From Nonomuraea solani (GTDB lineage Bacteria > Actinomycetota > Actinomycetes > Streptosporangiales > Streptosporangiaceae), in assembly GCF_900108335.1 (NCBI RefSeq), contig NZ_FNVT01000003.1, positions 289,553 through 353,552 on the forward strand: 64,000 bases of DNA, in the 5' to 3' direction. The notes under the pieces are model-generated. The model was not told the DNA's origin and ran no database searches. It saw only the letters and a list, made by a program, of their open reading frames with translations. Position 1 is the stretch's first letter; each line of letters starts with the position of its first letter. A program made the position numbers and the translations under genes. Of this stretch, positions 36,780-45,420 are shown in pieces.

Positions 36780-38278
36780 CGCGGATCAGGCACAACGACT
36801 ACGGGACCCTGCGGCCGCCGGCCATGGGGTCGTGGCGGCCTGAGCTGCGGGTCTCCGTGGTCATCCCCGCCTACGACTGCCAGGAGGCGCTGGAGCGCAC
36901 GGTGCCCGCGCTGGCGCGGCAGACGTACCCGTCCGAGCTGGTCGAGGTGATCGTCGCCGACGACGGCAGCCGGCCGCCGCTGGAGGTGCCGGGGGCGCGG
37001 GTCGTCCGGGTGAGCGAGGGCTGGGGACGCGGCGCGGCGCGGCAGACCGGGCAGCTCGCGGCCACCGGCGACGTGATCCACTGGCTCGACGCCGACATGC
37101 TCCTGGCCGACGACCATCTGGAAGCGCACATGCGCTGGCACCACCTGATCGACTACGCGGTGGTCATCGGGGACACGCGGTTCGTGGACGCGCCGGGCGA
37201 GGAGGGCGTCCCGACGGAATACACGCGGAAGACGCTGGAGTCCACCAGGCGGCTGAAGGACGCGGGGGCGAGCGCGTATCTGCTGCACACGGGCGCGTCC
37301 TCGTCCGTGCGCGCCGGCCTGCTGCGGGCGGCGGGCGGCGTGGACGTCTCGCTCAACATGGCCGAGGACACCGAGCTCGGATACCGGCTGGCGCAGGCCG
37401 GCGCGGTGTTCGTCCCCGACGAGGAGGCCAGGGCCTGGCACGTCGGGCCCTCCACCGTGATGCTGCGGGAGAAGGAGGTGCACCGGCACAACTGGTCGTA
37501 TCTCGGTGACCTGATCCCCGATCTGCGCTGGTTGCGCAAGCATCCCCGGCGTCACTGGCTGGTCCCGTACGTGCGGGTCGCGGTGCCGGCCACCACCTAC
37601 GAGGAGACGCGCGCGACCGTGGACTCGGCGCTCGCGGGCACGCTCACCGACGCCGCCGTCACGCTCGTCGGGCCGTGGGGCAAGCTGACCGGCGAACGCC
37701 GCTCCAGCCTCGACGACCCGCTGCTGGAGCTGCGGCTGCTGCACAACCTGTACGCGCACGAGCCCCGGGTGGAGTTCGCGGAGAGCGTACCGGTCTCGGC
37801 CGCCCCCGCCCCCTTCCTGCTCACCGTGCCCGCCGGCTGGGTGCTCGGCGCCGACACGCTGGCCAAGCTCACCCGGCAGGCCGGCACCGGCCCCCTGGGC
37901 CTGATCTGCGTCGCCCTGGCCGAGGGCGCGGGCGGGGTCGTGAGCGCCCGCCTGGAGCGCACGGCCGCCTTCGCCCGCGCCGCGCTGCTGCCAGGGGCGG
38001 CCGACGACCTGGTGGACGAGATGTACGGCTCCGAGTGGGTCGGCGGGGCCGAGTACGACTTCGCCCCCGCCGACGAGGCCGAGCCGCTGACCGGCGAGCC
38101 CGCGAAGTGGCGAGCGCTGGCCGGGCAGCGGCTGAGCGAGGTCAAGGAGCTGCGCGAGCGGGTGGACCGGCTGACGGCCGAGGTCGAACGGCTCACCGCC
38201 GCCGTCGAGGAGCCCGCGGACGAGGAGTCGCGCGGCCCGCTCAGTTCCCTCATCAAGCACCTGCGGAGCGCTGGATGA
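36776..38278 (+). CDS. Tandem GT-A glycosyltransferase with coiled-coil tail (TTG start)
   Basis: 500 aa. The start is TTG at 36776, overlapping the TGA of the gene before; AAGGA lies 6 nt upstream, and the first residues (RIRHNDYG) match the ATG-started paralogue at 40197. Domain 1: VVIPAYDCQEALERTVPAL, VADDGS, HWLDADM, AEDTELGYRLAQAGAVFVPD. Domain 2 (about 260-430): VPYVRVAVPATTYEETRATV, LVGPW, then VPAGW instead of DxD. A C-terminal coiled coil spans about 440-485 (LSEVKELRERVDRLTAEVER). The overlap with the next gene is ATGA. Confidence 0.85.
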   Translation: MTRIRHNDYGTLRPPAMGSWRPELRVSVVIPAYDCQEALERTVPALARQTYPSELVEVIVADDGSRPPLEVPGARVVRVSEGWGRGAARQTGQLAATGDVIHWLDADMLLADDHLEAHMRWHHLIDYAVVIGDTRFVDAPGEEGVPTEYTRKTLESTRRLKDAGASAYLLHTGASSSVRAGLLRAAGGVDVSLNMAEDTELGYRLAQAGAVFVPDEEARAWHVGPSTVMLREKEVHRHNWSYLGDLIPDLRWLRKHPRRHWLVPYVRVAVPATTYEETRATVDSALAGTLTDAAVTLVGPWGKLTGERRSSLDDPLLELRLLHNLYAHEPRVEFAESVPVSAAPAPFLLTVPAGWVLGADTLAKLTRQAGTGPLGLICVALAEGAGGVVSARLERTAAFARAALLPGAADDLVDEMYGSEWVGGAEYDFAPADEAEPLTGEPAKWRALAGQRLSEVKELRERVDRLTAEVERLTAAVEEPADEESRGPLSSLIKHLRSAG

Positions 38279-40200
38279 TCAAGCAGTTGCTGGCGGAGTG
38301 CCCCGGGGCGCGCGTGTTCTTCGCCGGGATCGACGACGTCGAACCGCTCTACACCTCCGGCGCCGCGGTGGTGGACCTGGACCGGGACCTGCTGGAGCCG
38401 CAGGCCGAGCCCGAGCTGTCGCAGGAGGTGCTCGTGCTGGCCAAGACGCCCGCCGACCTGCGCAGGATCGCCACGCTGCACAAGCTGCTGCCCCAGGCCG
38501 AGCGCGTGGTGGTGGCCGTGCTCGACACGCCGGCCTCCCATCCGGCGCCCGTGCCCACCCCGACGCCCGCGCACCGGTGGCGGTCGCTGACGGACCTGCG
38601 GGTGCACCAGCCGAAGAACCGGGTCTGGGTGGTGGACGCGCGCTTCTCCGCCTCGACACCCGCCGGGCGGACGGTGACGGCCACGGCGCGGGCGTTCGCG
38701 GGGCATCGTCTCGACGTGATCGCGGCCCCGGCGGCGGCGATCGCGGGCGTCGGATCGGCGGACTGGCGGCCGGGCGACCCGAACGCGACCCCCGCCGAGG
38801 TCGGCGGCCCGGTGCCCGAGCGCGTCGGCGCCCCCGGCAGCGACGTGGTGCTCCGCACGCTGACCGGCGCGGACCCCGACCTGAGCGAGGCCGACCCCGA
38901 AATGTGGGCCGGGGACCAGACGCCCGTCGAGCGGCCCACCCTGGAGGCCGCGAGCTGGGAACGGCTCGGGCGGCCCGGGATGGCCGGCTCGCCGCTGGCC
39001 GACCCCGACGTGCTCGGCGAACCTTCCATGATCCCGCCGGTGGACGAGCGGCTGGTCAACCCGCAGGGCTTCGTCACCACCCCCTCGCGCGGCGTGGCGG
39101 CGCTGGAGGAGCGCGACGGGCGCTGGGCGATCGTGCTGGACGGGAAGGTCCTGACGTCGTTCGCCGAGTCGGGCGGCGTCACCGACGCGGACGTGTCCAG
39201 GCTGCGGCAGGTCCGGGGCGTCGAGGTGGACTGGCGGCACGCGCACAGCGGGCCGCTGGCCGCCGTACGGCTGCTGGCCGGGCTCGCCGCCGCCGGGGTT
39301 CCGCTGCTGGCCGGGGCCGTGCCGCGATGGGCCGGGGCGCTCGGGGAGGAGCTCGTGGGGCTGCTCGAACTCTCCCCCGACCTCTCGGACGACCTGCGGC
39401 GGGAGGAGCACAGCATCCGGCTGCGGCGGGCCGCGCTGCGTACGCATGGGGTGGCGGCCCGGTGGGAACAGCTCGGGGCTCCGGCCCCCGCTCCCCCGCT
39501 GACGTCGGTGCTGCTGGCGACCCGGCGTACCGACATGGTGGGGTTCGCCCTCGACCAGATCGCCCGCCAGCGGGACGCGCAGCTCGAAGTGATCCTGGCG
39601 CTGCACGGCGTGCCCCGGCAACATCCGGACGTGGCGGCCGCGATCGCGGCCTTCGAGGGGCCGGTGACCGTGTTCGAGGCCGACCACCAGGCCGTCTTCG
39701 GCGAGGTGCTGAACGAGGCCGCCACCAGGGCCTCCGGGTCGTTCCTGCTGAAGATGGACGACGACGACTGGTACGGGCCCGACTTCCTGGCCGACCTGCT
39801 GCTGGCGCATTCGTACTCGGGGGCGCAGGTGGTGGGCACGGTGCCCGAGTTCGTGTACCTGTCGTCCATCGACGTCACCGTGCACCGCCGGCAGATCACC
39901 GAGCAGATCACCAGCTTCGTGGCCGGGGGGACGATCCTGGTGGAGCGCTCGGCGTTCCAGGCGGTGGGCGGGTTCAGGCCGCTGCGGCGGTCGGTGGACA
40001 CCCAGTTCCAGGAGGCGCTGCAGGCGGCGGGCGGGCAGATCTACCGTACGCACGGCCTGGGCTACATCCTGCGCCGAGGCCCGGCGGCCAACCACACCTG
40101 GCAGGAGCCGATCGGCACGTTCCTGCAGCGCAACAGACAACAGTGGCGCGGCTTCCGCCCGAACGCCCTCATGGCCTTGGACGGGAGCCCCGTTCGATGA
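38275..40200 (+). CDS. Glycosyltransferase with unknown N-terminal domain
   Basis: 641 aa. Residues 1-110 form an alpha/beta unit (ARVFFAGIDDVEPLY, VVVAVLDTP), then a Pro-rich linker and about 130 residues with no recognisable fold. From about 270 on it is homologous over its whole length to the protein at 35009: accessory domain (GVEVDWRHAHSGPL, LRREEHSIRLRR), GT-A core (VLLATRRTDMVGFAL), metal site KMDDDDWYGPD, and RTHGLGYILRRG...HTWQ. Coupled to both neighbours by ATGA overlaps. The N-terminal half has no assigned function. Confidence 0.8.
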   Translation: MIKQLLAECPGARVFFAGIDDVEPLYTSGAAVVDLDRDLLEPQAEPELSQEVLVLAKTPADLRRIATLHKLLPQAERVVVAVLDTPASHPAPVPTPTPAHRWRSLTDLRVHQPKNRVWVVDARFSASTPAGRTVTATARAFAGHRLDVIAAPAAAIAGVGSADWRPGDPNATPAEVGGPVPERVGAPGSDVVLRTLTGADPDLSEADPEMWAGDQTPVERPTLEAASWERLGRPGMAGSPLADPDVLGEPSMIPPVDERLVNPQGFVTTPSRGVAALEERDGRWAIVLDGKVLTSFAESGGVTDADVSRLRQVRGVEVDWRHAHSGPLAAVRLLAGLAAAGVPLLAGAVPRWAGALGEELVGLLELSPDLSDDLRREEHSIRLRRAALRTHGVAARWEQLGAPAPAPPLTSVLLATRRTDMVGFALDQIARQRDAQLEVILALHGVPRQHPDVAAAIAAFEGPVTVFEADHQAVFGEVLNEAATRASGSFLLKMDDDDWYGPDFLADLLLAHSYSGAQVVGTVPEFVYLSSIDVTVHRRQITEQITSFVAGGTILVERSAFQAVGGFRPLRRSVDTQFQEALQAAGGQIYRTHGLGYILRRGPAANHTWQEPIGTFLQRNRQQWRGFRPNALMALDGSPVR

Positions 40201-41879
40201 ACATCCCGCGTATCCGCCACAACGACTACGGCGTCCTCGCGCCGCCCGCCCTGGGCACCTGGGAGCCGTCACTCTCCGTCACGGTCGTCGTTCCCGCCCA
40301 CGACCGCCAGGAGACCCTCGACCTGACCCTGGCCGCGCTGTCGGCGCAGAGCTACCCCGAGCACCTGCTCGACGTCATCGTCGTGGACGACGGCAGCGCC
40401 ACCCCGCTCCGCCTGCCCGAGCTCACGCCCTCCCGGACGAAACTGATCTCCAGCCCGCCGGGCGGATGGGGGCGGGCCTGGGCGGTGCAGGCGGGCCTCG
40501 ACGCGGCGACGGGCGAGGTCGTCTTCGTGCTGGACGCCGACATGGTGCCGCACCGCCGGCACGTGGAGGCCCAGCTCCGCTGGCACCACCTGGCGCCGTA
40601 CGTGGTGGCGCTGGGCTGGATCGACTTCACCGCCGCCACCGAGCTGCCCACCCCTGACCAGGTACGGGAGGCGCTGGAGACCGGCGCGGAGGACGAGCTC
40701 TTCCCCCTGTCGCCGCACCGGCACGACTGGGCCGAGAAGATCATCCATGATCACGACGGCCTGCGCACCGCGCCCAGCTCGCTGGCCACGCGGATTCACG
40801 TGGGGGCGACGGTGTCGTACCCGGCGGCGCTGCTGCGGGCGGCCGGGGGCATGGACACGTCGCTGAAGCTGGCCGAGGACACGGAGCTGGGGTATCGGCT
40901 CACGCAGGCGGGCGCGGTGTACGTACCGGATCCGGAGTCGAGGGCGTGGCACGTCGGGCTGCCCACGGCGATGCGCGACCACCGGGCGCTGAAGCGCTAC
41001 AACGACCCCTACGTGGCCGACCGGGTGCCCGACCGCCGCTATCTGCGCGCGGACCCGGGGCGGCAGTGGCTGGTGCCGTACGTGGACGCGACCGTGCCGG
41101 CGGGAGCCTACGAGGACGTCCGGGCCACGGTGGACGCCCTGCTGGCGGGGTCGCTCCCCGACGTCAGGGTCACCATCACGGGCCCCTGGGACACGCTGAC
41201 CACCACCCGCCGTTCCCCCCTCGCCGACCCGTCACTGGACCTGCGGCTCATCCACGCCACCTTCGACCACGACCCCCGCGTCCACCTCCGCACCGACGCC
41301 ACCGCCCCGCTCCCCGGCACGGCCCCGTTCCGCCTGTCGGTCCCGCCCGGCTGGCAGCCCGCCAAGGACACCGTGGAGCGCCTGGTGGGGCACCTGGAGG
41401 AGCACGACGGGGGCACTTTGTGCATCGCCCTGGAGGAGACCGCCCAGGGCGTCACGGTGGCCCGCCTGGACCGCACCTCGGCCCTGTCCCGCGCCGCCCT
41501 GGTGTCCGCTCCGGACGAGCCGCTGGACGACCTGGTGGACGAGCTGTTCGGCCTGGAATGGGTGGACGGGCCGAGCTGGGGCTTCAAACGCCGCCCGGCC
41601 ACCTACCCGCCACGCAGGCGGCCGCCGTCGGAGCTGGCCCAGCTCACCGCCAAGCACGAGAAGGAGCTCGCCCTCCACCGCAAACGCACCGCCGCCCTGC
41701 GTGCCGAGCTGGCGCAGCTGCGCAGGGAGGCGGGCAAGAACGGCCGGGACGCGGCGCGGTGGCGCGAGAAGGCGGAATCATGGCGCCAGGAGGCGGTGCG
41801 GCTGGCCCGCGAACGCAACCGCACCGTACTCAAACGAGCCGTCCGCCGCGTCCGCGACCTGGCCTTCCCCACCGACTGA
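40197..41879 (+). CDS. Tandem GT-A glycosyltransferase with coiled-coil tail
   Basis: 560 aa. Domain 1: VVVPAHDRQETLDLTLAAL, VVDDGS, FVLDADMV, AEDTELGYRLTQAGAVYVPD. Domain 2 (about 290-460): VPYVDATVPAGAYEDVRATV, ITGPWDTL, then VPPGW where DxD would stand. Residues about 475-550 form a coiled coil ending in a basic segment (ARERNRTVLKRAVRRVRDL). ATG overlaps the upstream stop. It is the last gene of the four-gene operon; a 9-bp inverted repeat lies beyond its stop. Confidence 0.85.
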   Translation: MNIPRIRHNDYGVLAPPALGTWEPSLSVTVVVPAHDRQETLDLTLAALSAQSYPEHLLDVIVVDDGSATPLRLPELTPSRTKLISSPPGGWGRAWAVQAGLDAATGEVVFVLDADMVPHRRHVEAQLRWHHLAPYVVALGWIDFTAATELPTPDQVREALETGAEDELFPLSPHRHDWAEKIIHDHDGLRTAPSSLATRIHVGATVSYPAALLRAAGGMDTSLKLAEDTELGYRLTQAGAVYVPDPESRAWHVGLPTAMRDHRALKRYNDPYVADRVPDRRYLRADPGRQWLVPYVDATVPAGAYEDVRATVDALLAGSLPDVRVTITGPWDTLTTTRRSPLADPSLDLRLIHATFDHDPRVHLRTDATAPLPGTAPFRLSVPPGWQPAKDTVERLVGHLEEHDGGTLCIALEETAQGVTVARLDRTSALSRAALVSAPDEPLDDLVDELFGLEWVDGPSWGFKRRPATYPPRRRPPSELAQLTAKHEKELALHRKRTAALRAELAQLRREAGKNGRDAARWREKAESWRQEAVRLARERNRTVLKRAVRRVRDLAFPTD

Positions 41880-41950
41880 CCAGCCGGAACTCACGGCACG
41901 GCCACCTCACCGTGGTCCTCGTCCGGCAGGGAACGCCCGGACGTCCTCAT

Positions 41951-41991
41951 CGGTCACGGGCACGCCGGAGCGAGCCGTCACGCCGTGACCG
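41951..41991. terminator. Candidate bidirectional terminator between island and hom
   Basis: CGGTCACGG (41951-41959) and CCGTGACCG (41983-41991) form a 9-bp perfect inverted repeat with a 23-nt loop in the gap between two convergent operons. There is no T tract on either strand. Confidence 0.4.
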
Positions 41992-41993
41992 GA

Positions 41994-43283
41994 TTACTCG
42001 TCGCCCTCCACCCGCATCACGCTCGCCACCGCCCGCACGATGTCGAGCTCACGCAGCCCCTCCATGGTCGCCGACAGGGCGGCGTCGGTGGCGCGGTGGG
42101 TGACGATGACGAGCTGGGCGTCGTCACCATGACCCTCCTGGCGGACGGTCTGGATCGACACGTCGTGCTTGGCGAACAGGTCGGCCACCCGCGCCAGCAC
42201 ACCCGGCTTGTCGGCCACGTCGAGGGCCACGTGGCAGCGGGTGACGGTCTCGCCCATCGGGTGCACCGCCAGGTCCGCGTACGTCGACTCCTCGGGCCCG
42301 CGCGTGCCCGCCAGACGGTTGCGGCCCACGGCCACCAGGTCGCCCAGCACGGCGGAGGCGGTCGGCGCGCCGCCGGCGCCCTTGCCGTAGAACATGAGCT
42401 GCCCCGCCGACTCCGCCTCCACGAAGACCGCGTTGTACGCCTCGCGCACCCCCGCCAGCGGATGCGAGCGCGGGATCATCGCCGGGTGCACCCGGACCCC
42501 GAACGAGCGGCCGTCGTCGGAGCGGGCGCAGATGGCCAGCAGCTTGATGACGTAGCCCATGGCGTTGGCCGAGGCCACGTCGGTGGCGGTGATCTCGGTG
42601 ATGCCCTCCCGGTGCACCTCCTCGGCCGTCACGCGGCTGTGGAAGGCGAGCCCGGCCAGGATGGCGGCCTTGGCGGCGGCGTCGAAGCCCTCGACGTCGG
42701 CCGTCGGGTCGGCCTCCGCGTAGCCGAGCGTCTGGGCCTCCTCCAGAGCGTCGGTGAAGGACGCGCCTGTGGAGTCCATCTTGTCGAGAATGTAGTTGGT
42801 GGTGCCGTTGACGATGCCGAGCACCCGTTTGACGTGGTCGCCGGCCAGCGACTCGCGCAGCGGGCGCAGCAGCGGGATGGCCCCGGCGACGCTGGCCTCG
42901 AAGTAGAGGTCGCCGTTGCCGGACCGGGCCGCCTCGTGCAGGGTGGCGCCGTCTTCGGCGAGCAGCGCCTTGTTGGCCGTGACCACCGACTTGCCCCGGG
43001 ACAGGGCGGCGACGATCAGCGAGCGGGCGGGCTCGATGCCGCCGATGACCTCGATCACGATGTCGACGTCGTCGCGGGTGACCAGCGCCTCGGCGTCGGT
43101 GGTCAGCAGGGCGGGGTCGACGTCGATGTCGCGCTTGCGGCCGAGGCGGCGCACCGCGACCCCGGCCAGCTCAAGCGGGGCGCCCACACGGGCCGCCAGG
43201 TCGCCGGCCTGCTCGTGCATGAGCCTGATGACCTGCGAGCCGACCACACCGCAGCCCAGAAGAGCCACTTTCAGCGGTTTCAC
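41994..43283 (-). CDS. hom: Homoserine dehydrogenase
   Basis: 429 aa. The NAD(P) Rossmann motif is [11 protein letters not shown], and the substrate region has [21 protein letters not shown] and [21 protein letters not shown]-terminal ACT domain (about 350-420, [20 protein letters not shown]) gives threonine feedback in the family. Its ATG overlaps the lysA stop (ATGA). It should lead into thrC-thrB, but the glycosyltransferase island intervenes. Confidence 0.95.
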   Translation of the reverse strand: MKPLKVALLGCGVVGSQVIRLMHEQAGDLAARVGAPLELAGVAVRRLGRKRDIDVDPALLTTDAEALVTRDDVDIVIEVIGGIEPARSLIVAALSRGKSVVTANKALLAEDGATLHEAARSGNGDLYFEASVAGAIPLLRPLRESLAGDHVKRVLGIVNGTTNYILDKMDSTGASFTDALEEAQTLGYAEADPTADVEGFDAAAKAAILAGLAFHSRVTAEEVHREGITEITATDVASANAMGYVIKLLAICARSDDGRSFGVRVHPAMIPRSHPLAGVREAYNAVFVEAESAGQLMFYGKGAGGAPTASAVLGDLVAVGRNRLAGTRGPEESTYADLAVHPMGETVTRCHVALDVADKPGVLARVADLFAKHDVSIQTVRQEGHGDDAQLVIVTHRATDAALSATMEGLRELDIVRAVASVMRVEGDE

Positions 43284-44662
43284 AGCTGCCCCCTCAACAG
43301 GTCGTCCTCGGTCTCACCCTGCACGATCACGCGGGAGACGCCGCCGGAGACGGCGACCACGGCGGGCTTGGGCAGGTAGTTGTAGTTGCTGGCCAGCGAG
43401 CGGCAGTAGGCGCCGGTCGAGGCCACGGCGATCAGGTCGCCGGGGGCCAGGTCGGCGGGCAGGTGGCAGTCGCGCACCAGAATGTCGCCGCTCTCGCAGT
43501 GCTTGCCGACCAGGCGGCTGAGCATCGGCTCGGCCTGGCTCTCGCGGCTGACCAGCGCGGCGGTGTAGTCGGCGCCGTAGAGGGCCGTGCGCACGTTGTC
43601 GCTCATGCCGCCGTCGATGCTCACGTAGGTGCGCAGGCCCTCGACGTCCTTGACGGTGCCGACCTCGTAGAGGGTGATGCCGCCGGTGCCCACGATCGTG
43701 CGGCCGGGCTCGACGGTCAGGCGCGGCACGGGCAGGCCCGCGTCCACGCACACCTTGGTGACGATCTCGCGCAGGCCGTCGGCCAGCTCCTTGATGTCGA
43801 GCGCCTCGTCGCCCTCGACGTAGGCGATGCCGTAGCCGCCGCCCAGGTCGAGCTCGGGCAGCACCACGTCGTGTTCGTCCTTGATCTGCACGAGCAGCGC
43901 GGCGAGCCGCCGCGCGGCGACCTCGAACCCGGCCGTGTCGACGATCTGCGAGCCGATGTGCGAGTGCAGCCCGACGAGTTCGAGCTGCGGCAGGGCCAGG
44001 ATGCGGCGTACGGCCTCCGCCGCCGCCCCCGTGCTCAGCGACAGGCCGAACTTCTGGTCGTCGTGCGCCGTGGCGATGAACTCGTGGGTGTGGGCCTCGA
44101 CGCCGGTGGTCACCCTGACCATCACCTTGGGCCGCTTGCCCTGCTGCTCGGCGAGGTAGCCGAGCCTGGCGATCTCGTCGTAGGAGTCGACCACGATGTG
44201 GCCGACCCCGGCCGCGAGGGCCCTGCTCAGCTCGGCGACGGACTTGTTGTTGCCGTGCATCGTGATGCGCTCGGGCGGGAACCCGACGCTGAGCGCGACG
44301 GCGAGCTCACCGCCGCTGGCCACGTCGAGCCCGAGGCCCTCGTCCTGGAGCCAGCGCACGATCTCCTTGCACAGGAACGCCTTGCCCGCGTAGTGGACGT
44401 CGGAGCCGGCGAAGGCGGTGGCGTAGTCGCGCATCCGCGAGCGCACGTCGTCTTCGTCGAGGACGTAGAGCGGCGTGCCGTGGTCGCGGGCCAGGTCGCG
44501 CACGTCCACGCCGCCGACCGTGAGCGCGCCATCGGTCCGGGTCGACGTTCGGGGCCAGATCGCGGGATTGATCCGGTTGAGGTCGGCGGGCGCCAGCGGA
44601 GGGCGCTCGTGGGGCAGCATCTCGGCGTGCCGGTCCCCGGCTGGATGGACGAATCGACTCAC
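43280..44662 (-). CDS. lysA: Diaminopimelate decarboxylase
   Basis: 460 aa. Last step of lysine synthesis, meso-DAP to lysine. PLP-binding Lys in [18 protein letters not shown], the Gly-rich phosphate loop [11 protein letters not shown], and the active-site Cys of the partner subunit in KHCESGDIL. The GTG at 44662 ([13 protein letters not shown], the usual actinomycete N-terminus) lies 7 nt after a -10-like TAGCCT and lacks a Shine-Dalgarno, so it may be leaderless. First gene of lysA-hom. Confidence 0.94.
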   Translation of the reverse strand: MSRFVHPAGDRHAEMLPHERPPLAPADLNRINPAIWPRTSTRTDGALTVGGVDVRDLARDHGTPLYVLDEDDVRSRMRDYATAFAGSDVHYAGKAFLCKEIVRWLQDEGLGLDVASGGELAVALSVGFPPERITMHGNNKSVAELSRALAAGVGHIVVDSYDEIARLGYLAEQQGKRPKVMVRVTTGVEAHTHEFIATAHDDQKFGLSLSTGAAAEAVRRILALPQLELVGLHSHIGSQIVDTAGFEVAARRLAALLVQIKDEHDVVLPELDLGGGYGIAYVEGDEALDIKELADGLREIVTKVCVDAGLPVPRLTVEPGRTIVGTGGITLYEVGTVKDVEGLRTYVSIDGGMSDNVRTALYGADYTAALVSRESQAEPMLSRLVGKHCESGDILVRDCHLPADLAPGDLIAVASTGAYCRSLASNYNYLPKPAVVAVSGGVSRVIVQGETEDDLLRGQL

Positions 44663-44786
44663 CCGATCGAGGCTATCGGAAGCGCAAGTGAGCCATGACC
44701 CTGTGCCCACGTATCGAGACGCGATCAAGGCCCAGAAGGGATATTTTTACGATTTTTCGCCGTTTAGCCGGATATTTTGTAACCGA

Positions 44787-45410
44787 TCACAACCGCTCCG
44801 GCCCGGGCAGCACCTTTCCCACCGTCTCCGCCAGCCGTATCCGTGCCGTGTGCACGGGCCCCGGCTCCTCGTCCCCCACCGGAACGGCGGGCGCCCGCTC
44901 GTGCGCGTCGTGATAGGCCAGGGCCAGCCGCACCAGGTACGTCTCCCACCCCGGCTCCCTGCTCACCCGCCGCCCGGGCAGCTCGGCCAGCACCCGCAGC
45001 ACCCGCCGATCGTGCGCGCCGGACAGCAGCTCGGGCCGGAACTCCTCGGCGGACACCCCCAGCTCCCCGGCCCACCGCCGCACGGCGCAGGTCCGCGCGT
45101 GCCCGTAACGCACCACGAACCCGGGGTTGTCCCAGGTCCGGGGGAAGTCGGGCCACGTGGGTTCGAAGGGGATCTCGCCGGGGTCGGCCGCCGCCAGCTC
45201 TCCCGGCGTGCTGACGACGATCCGCAGGAACCCCTTCCCCTGGACGTCGGCCGAGGCCACCCCGTCGAGGGCGCGCACCTGGGCGGCGAGCGCCTCGGCG
45301 GGCAGGCCGCGCCGCAGCGCGACGGCGGAGACGTACACGGCCTCCCGCTCCCACGTCCCCTCGGGCGCGGGCGGCTCCCCGAGCACCCCGGTCAGCTCGT
45401 CGGGCGTCAT
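44787..45410 (-). CDS. nrtL: ArgS-related anticodon-binding protein (no catalytic core)
   Basis: 207 aa. It combines an ArgS N-terminal Add-1-like domain (ALDGVASADVQGKGFLRIVV) with a C-terminal DALR anticodon-binding domain (RYGHARTCAVRRWAGEL, LLSGAHDRRVLRVLAELP, ARIRLAETVGKVL). The whole aminoacylation core with HIGH and KMSK is missing, so it cannot charge tRNA. It sits in the place where argS precedes lysA in mycobacteria. Actinomycete databases name such proteins NrtL; the role is unknown. A -10-like TAGGGT lies 7 nt before the ATG, overlapping the upstream gene's stop codon. Confidence 0.75.
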   Translation of the reverse strand: MTPDELTGVLGEPPAPEGTWEREAVYVSAVALRRGLPAEALAAQVRALDGVASADVQGKGFLRIVVSTPGELAAADPGEIPFEPTWPDFPRTWDNPGFVVRYGHARTCAVRRWAGELGVSAEEFRPELLSGAHDRRVLRVLAELPGRRVSREPGWETYLVRLALAYHDAHERAPAVPVGDEEPGPVHTARIRLAETVGKVLPGPERL

Positions 45411-45420
45411 GCCGACGACC

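Noticed and set aside
37597..40272. 891-aa minus-strand frame opposite the island operon
   Set aside because: His/Arg/Gly-rich shadow; the plus strand carries the glycosyltransferase motifs.
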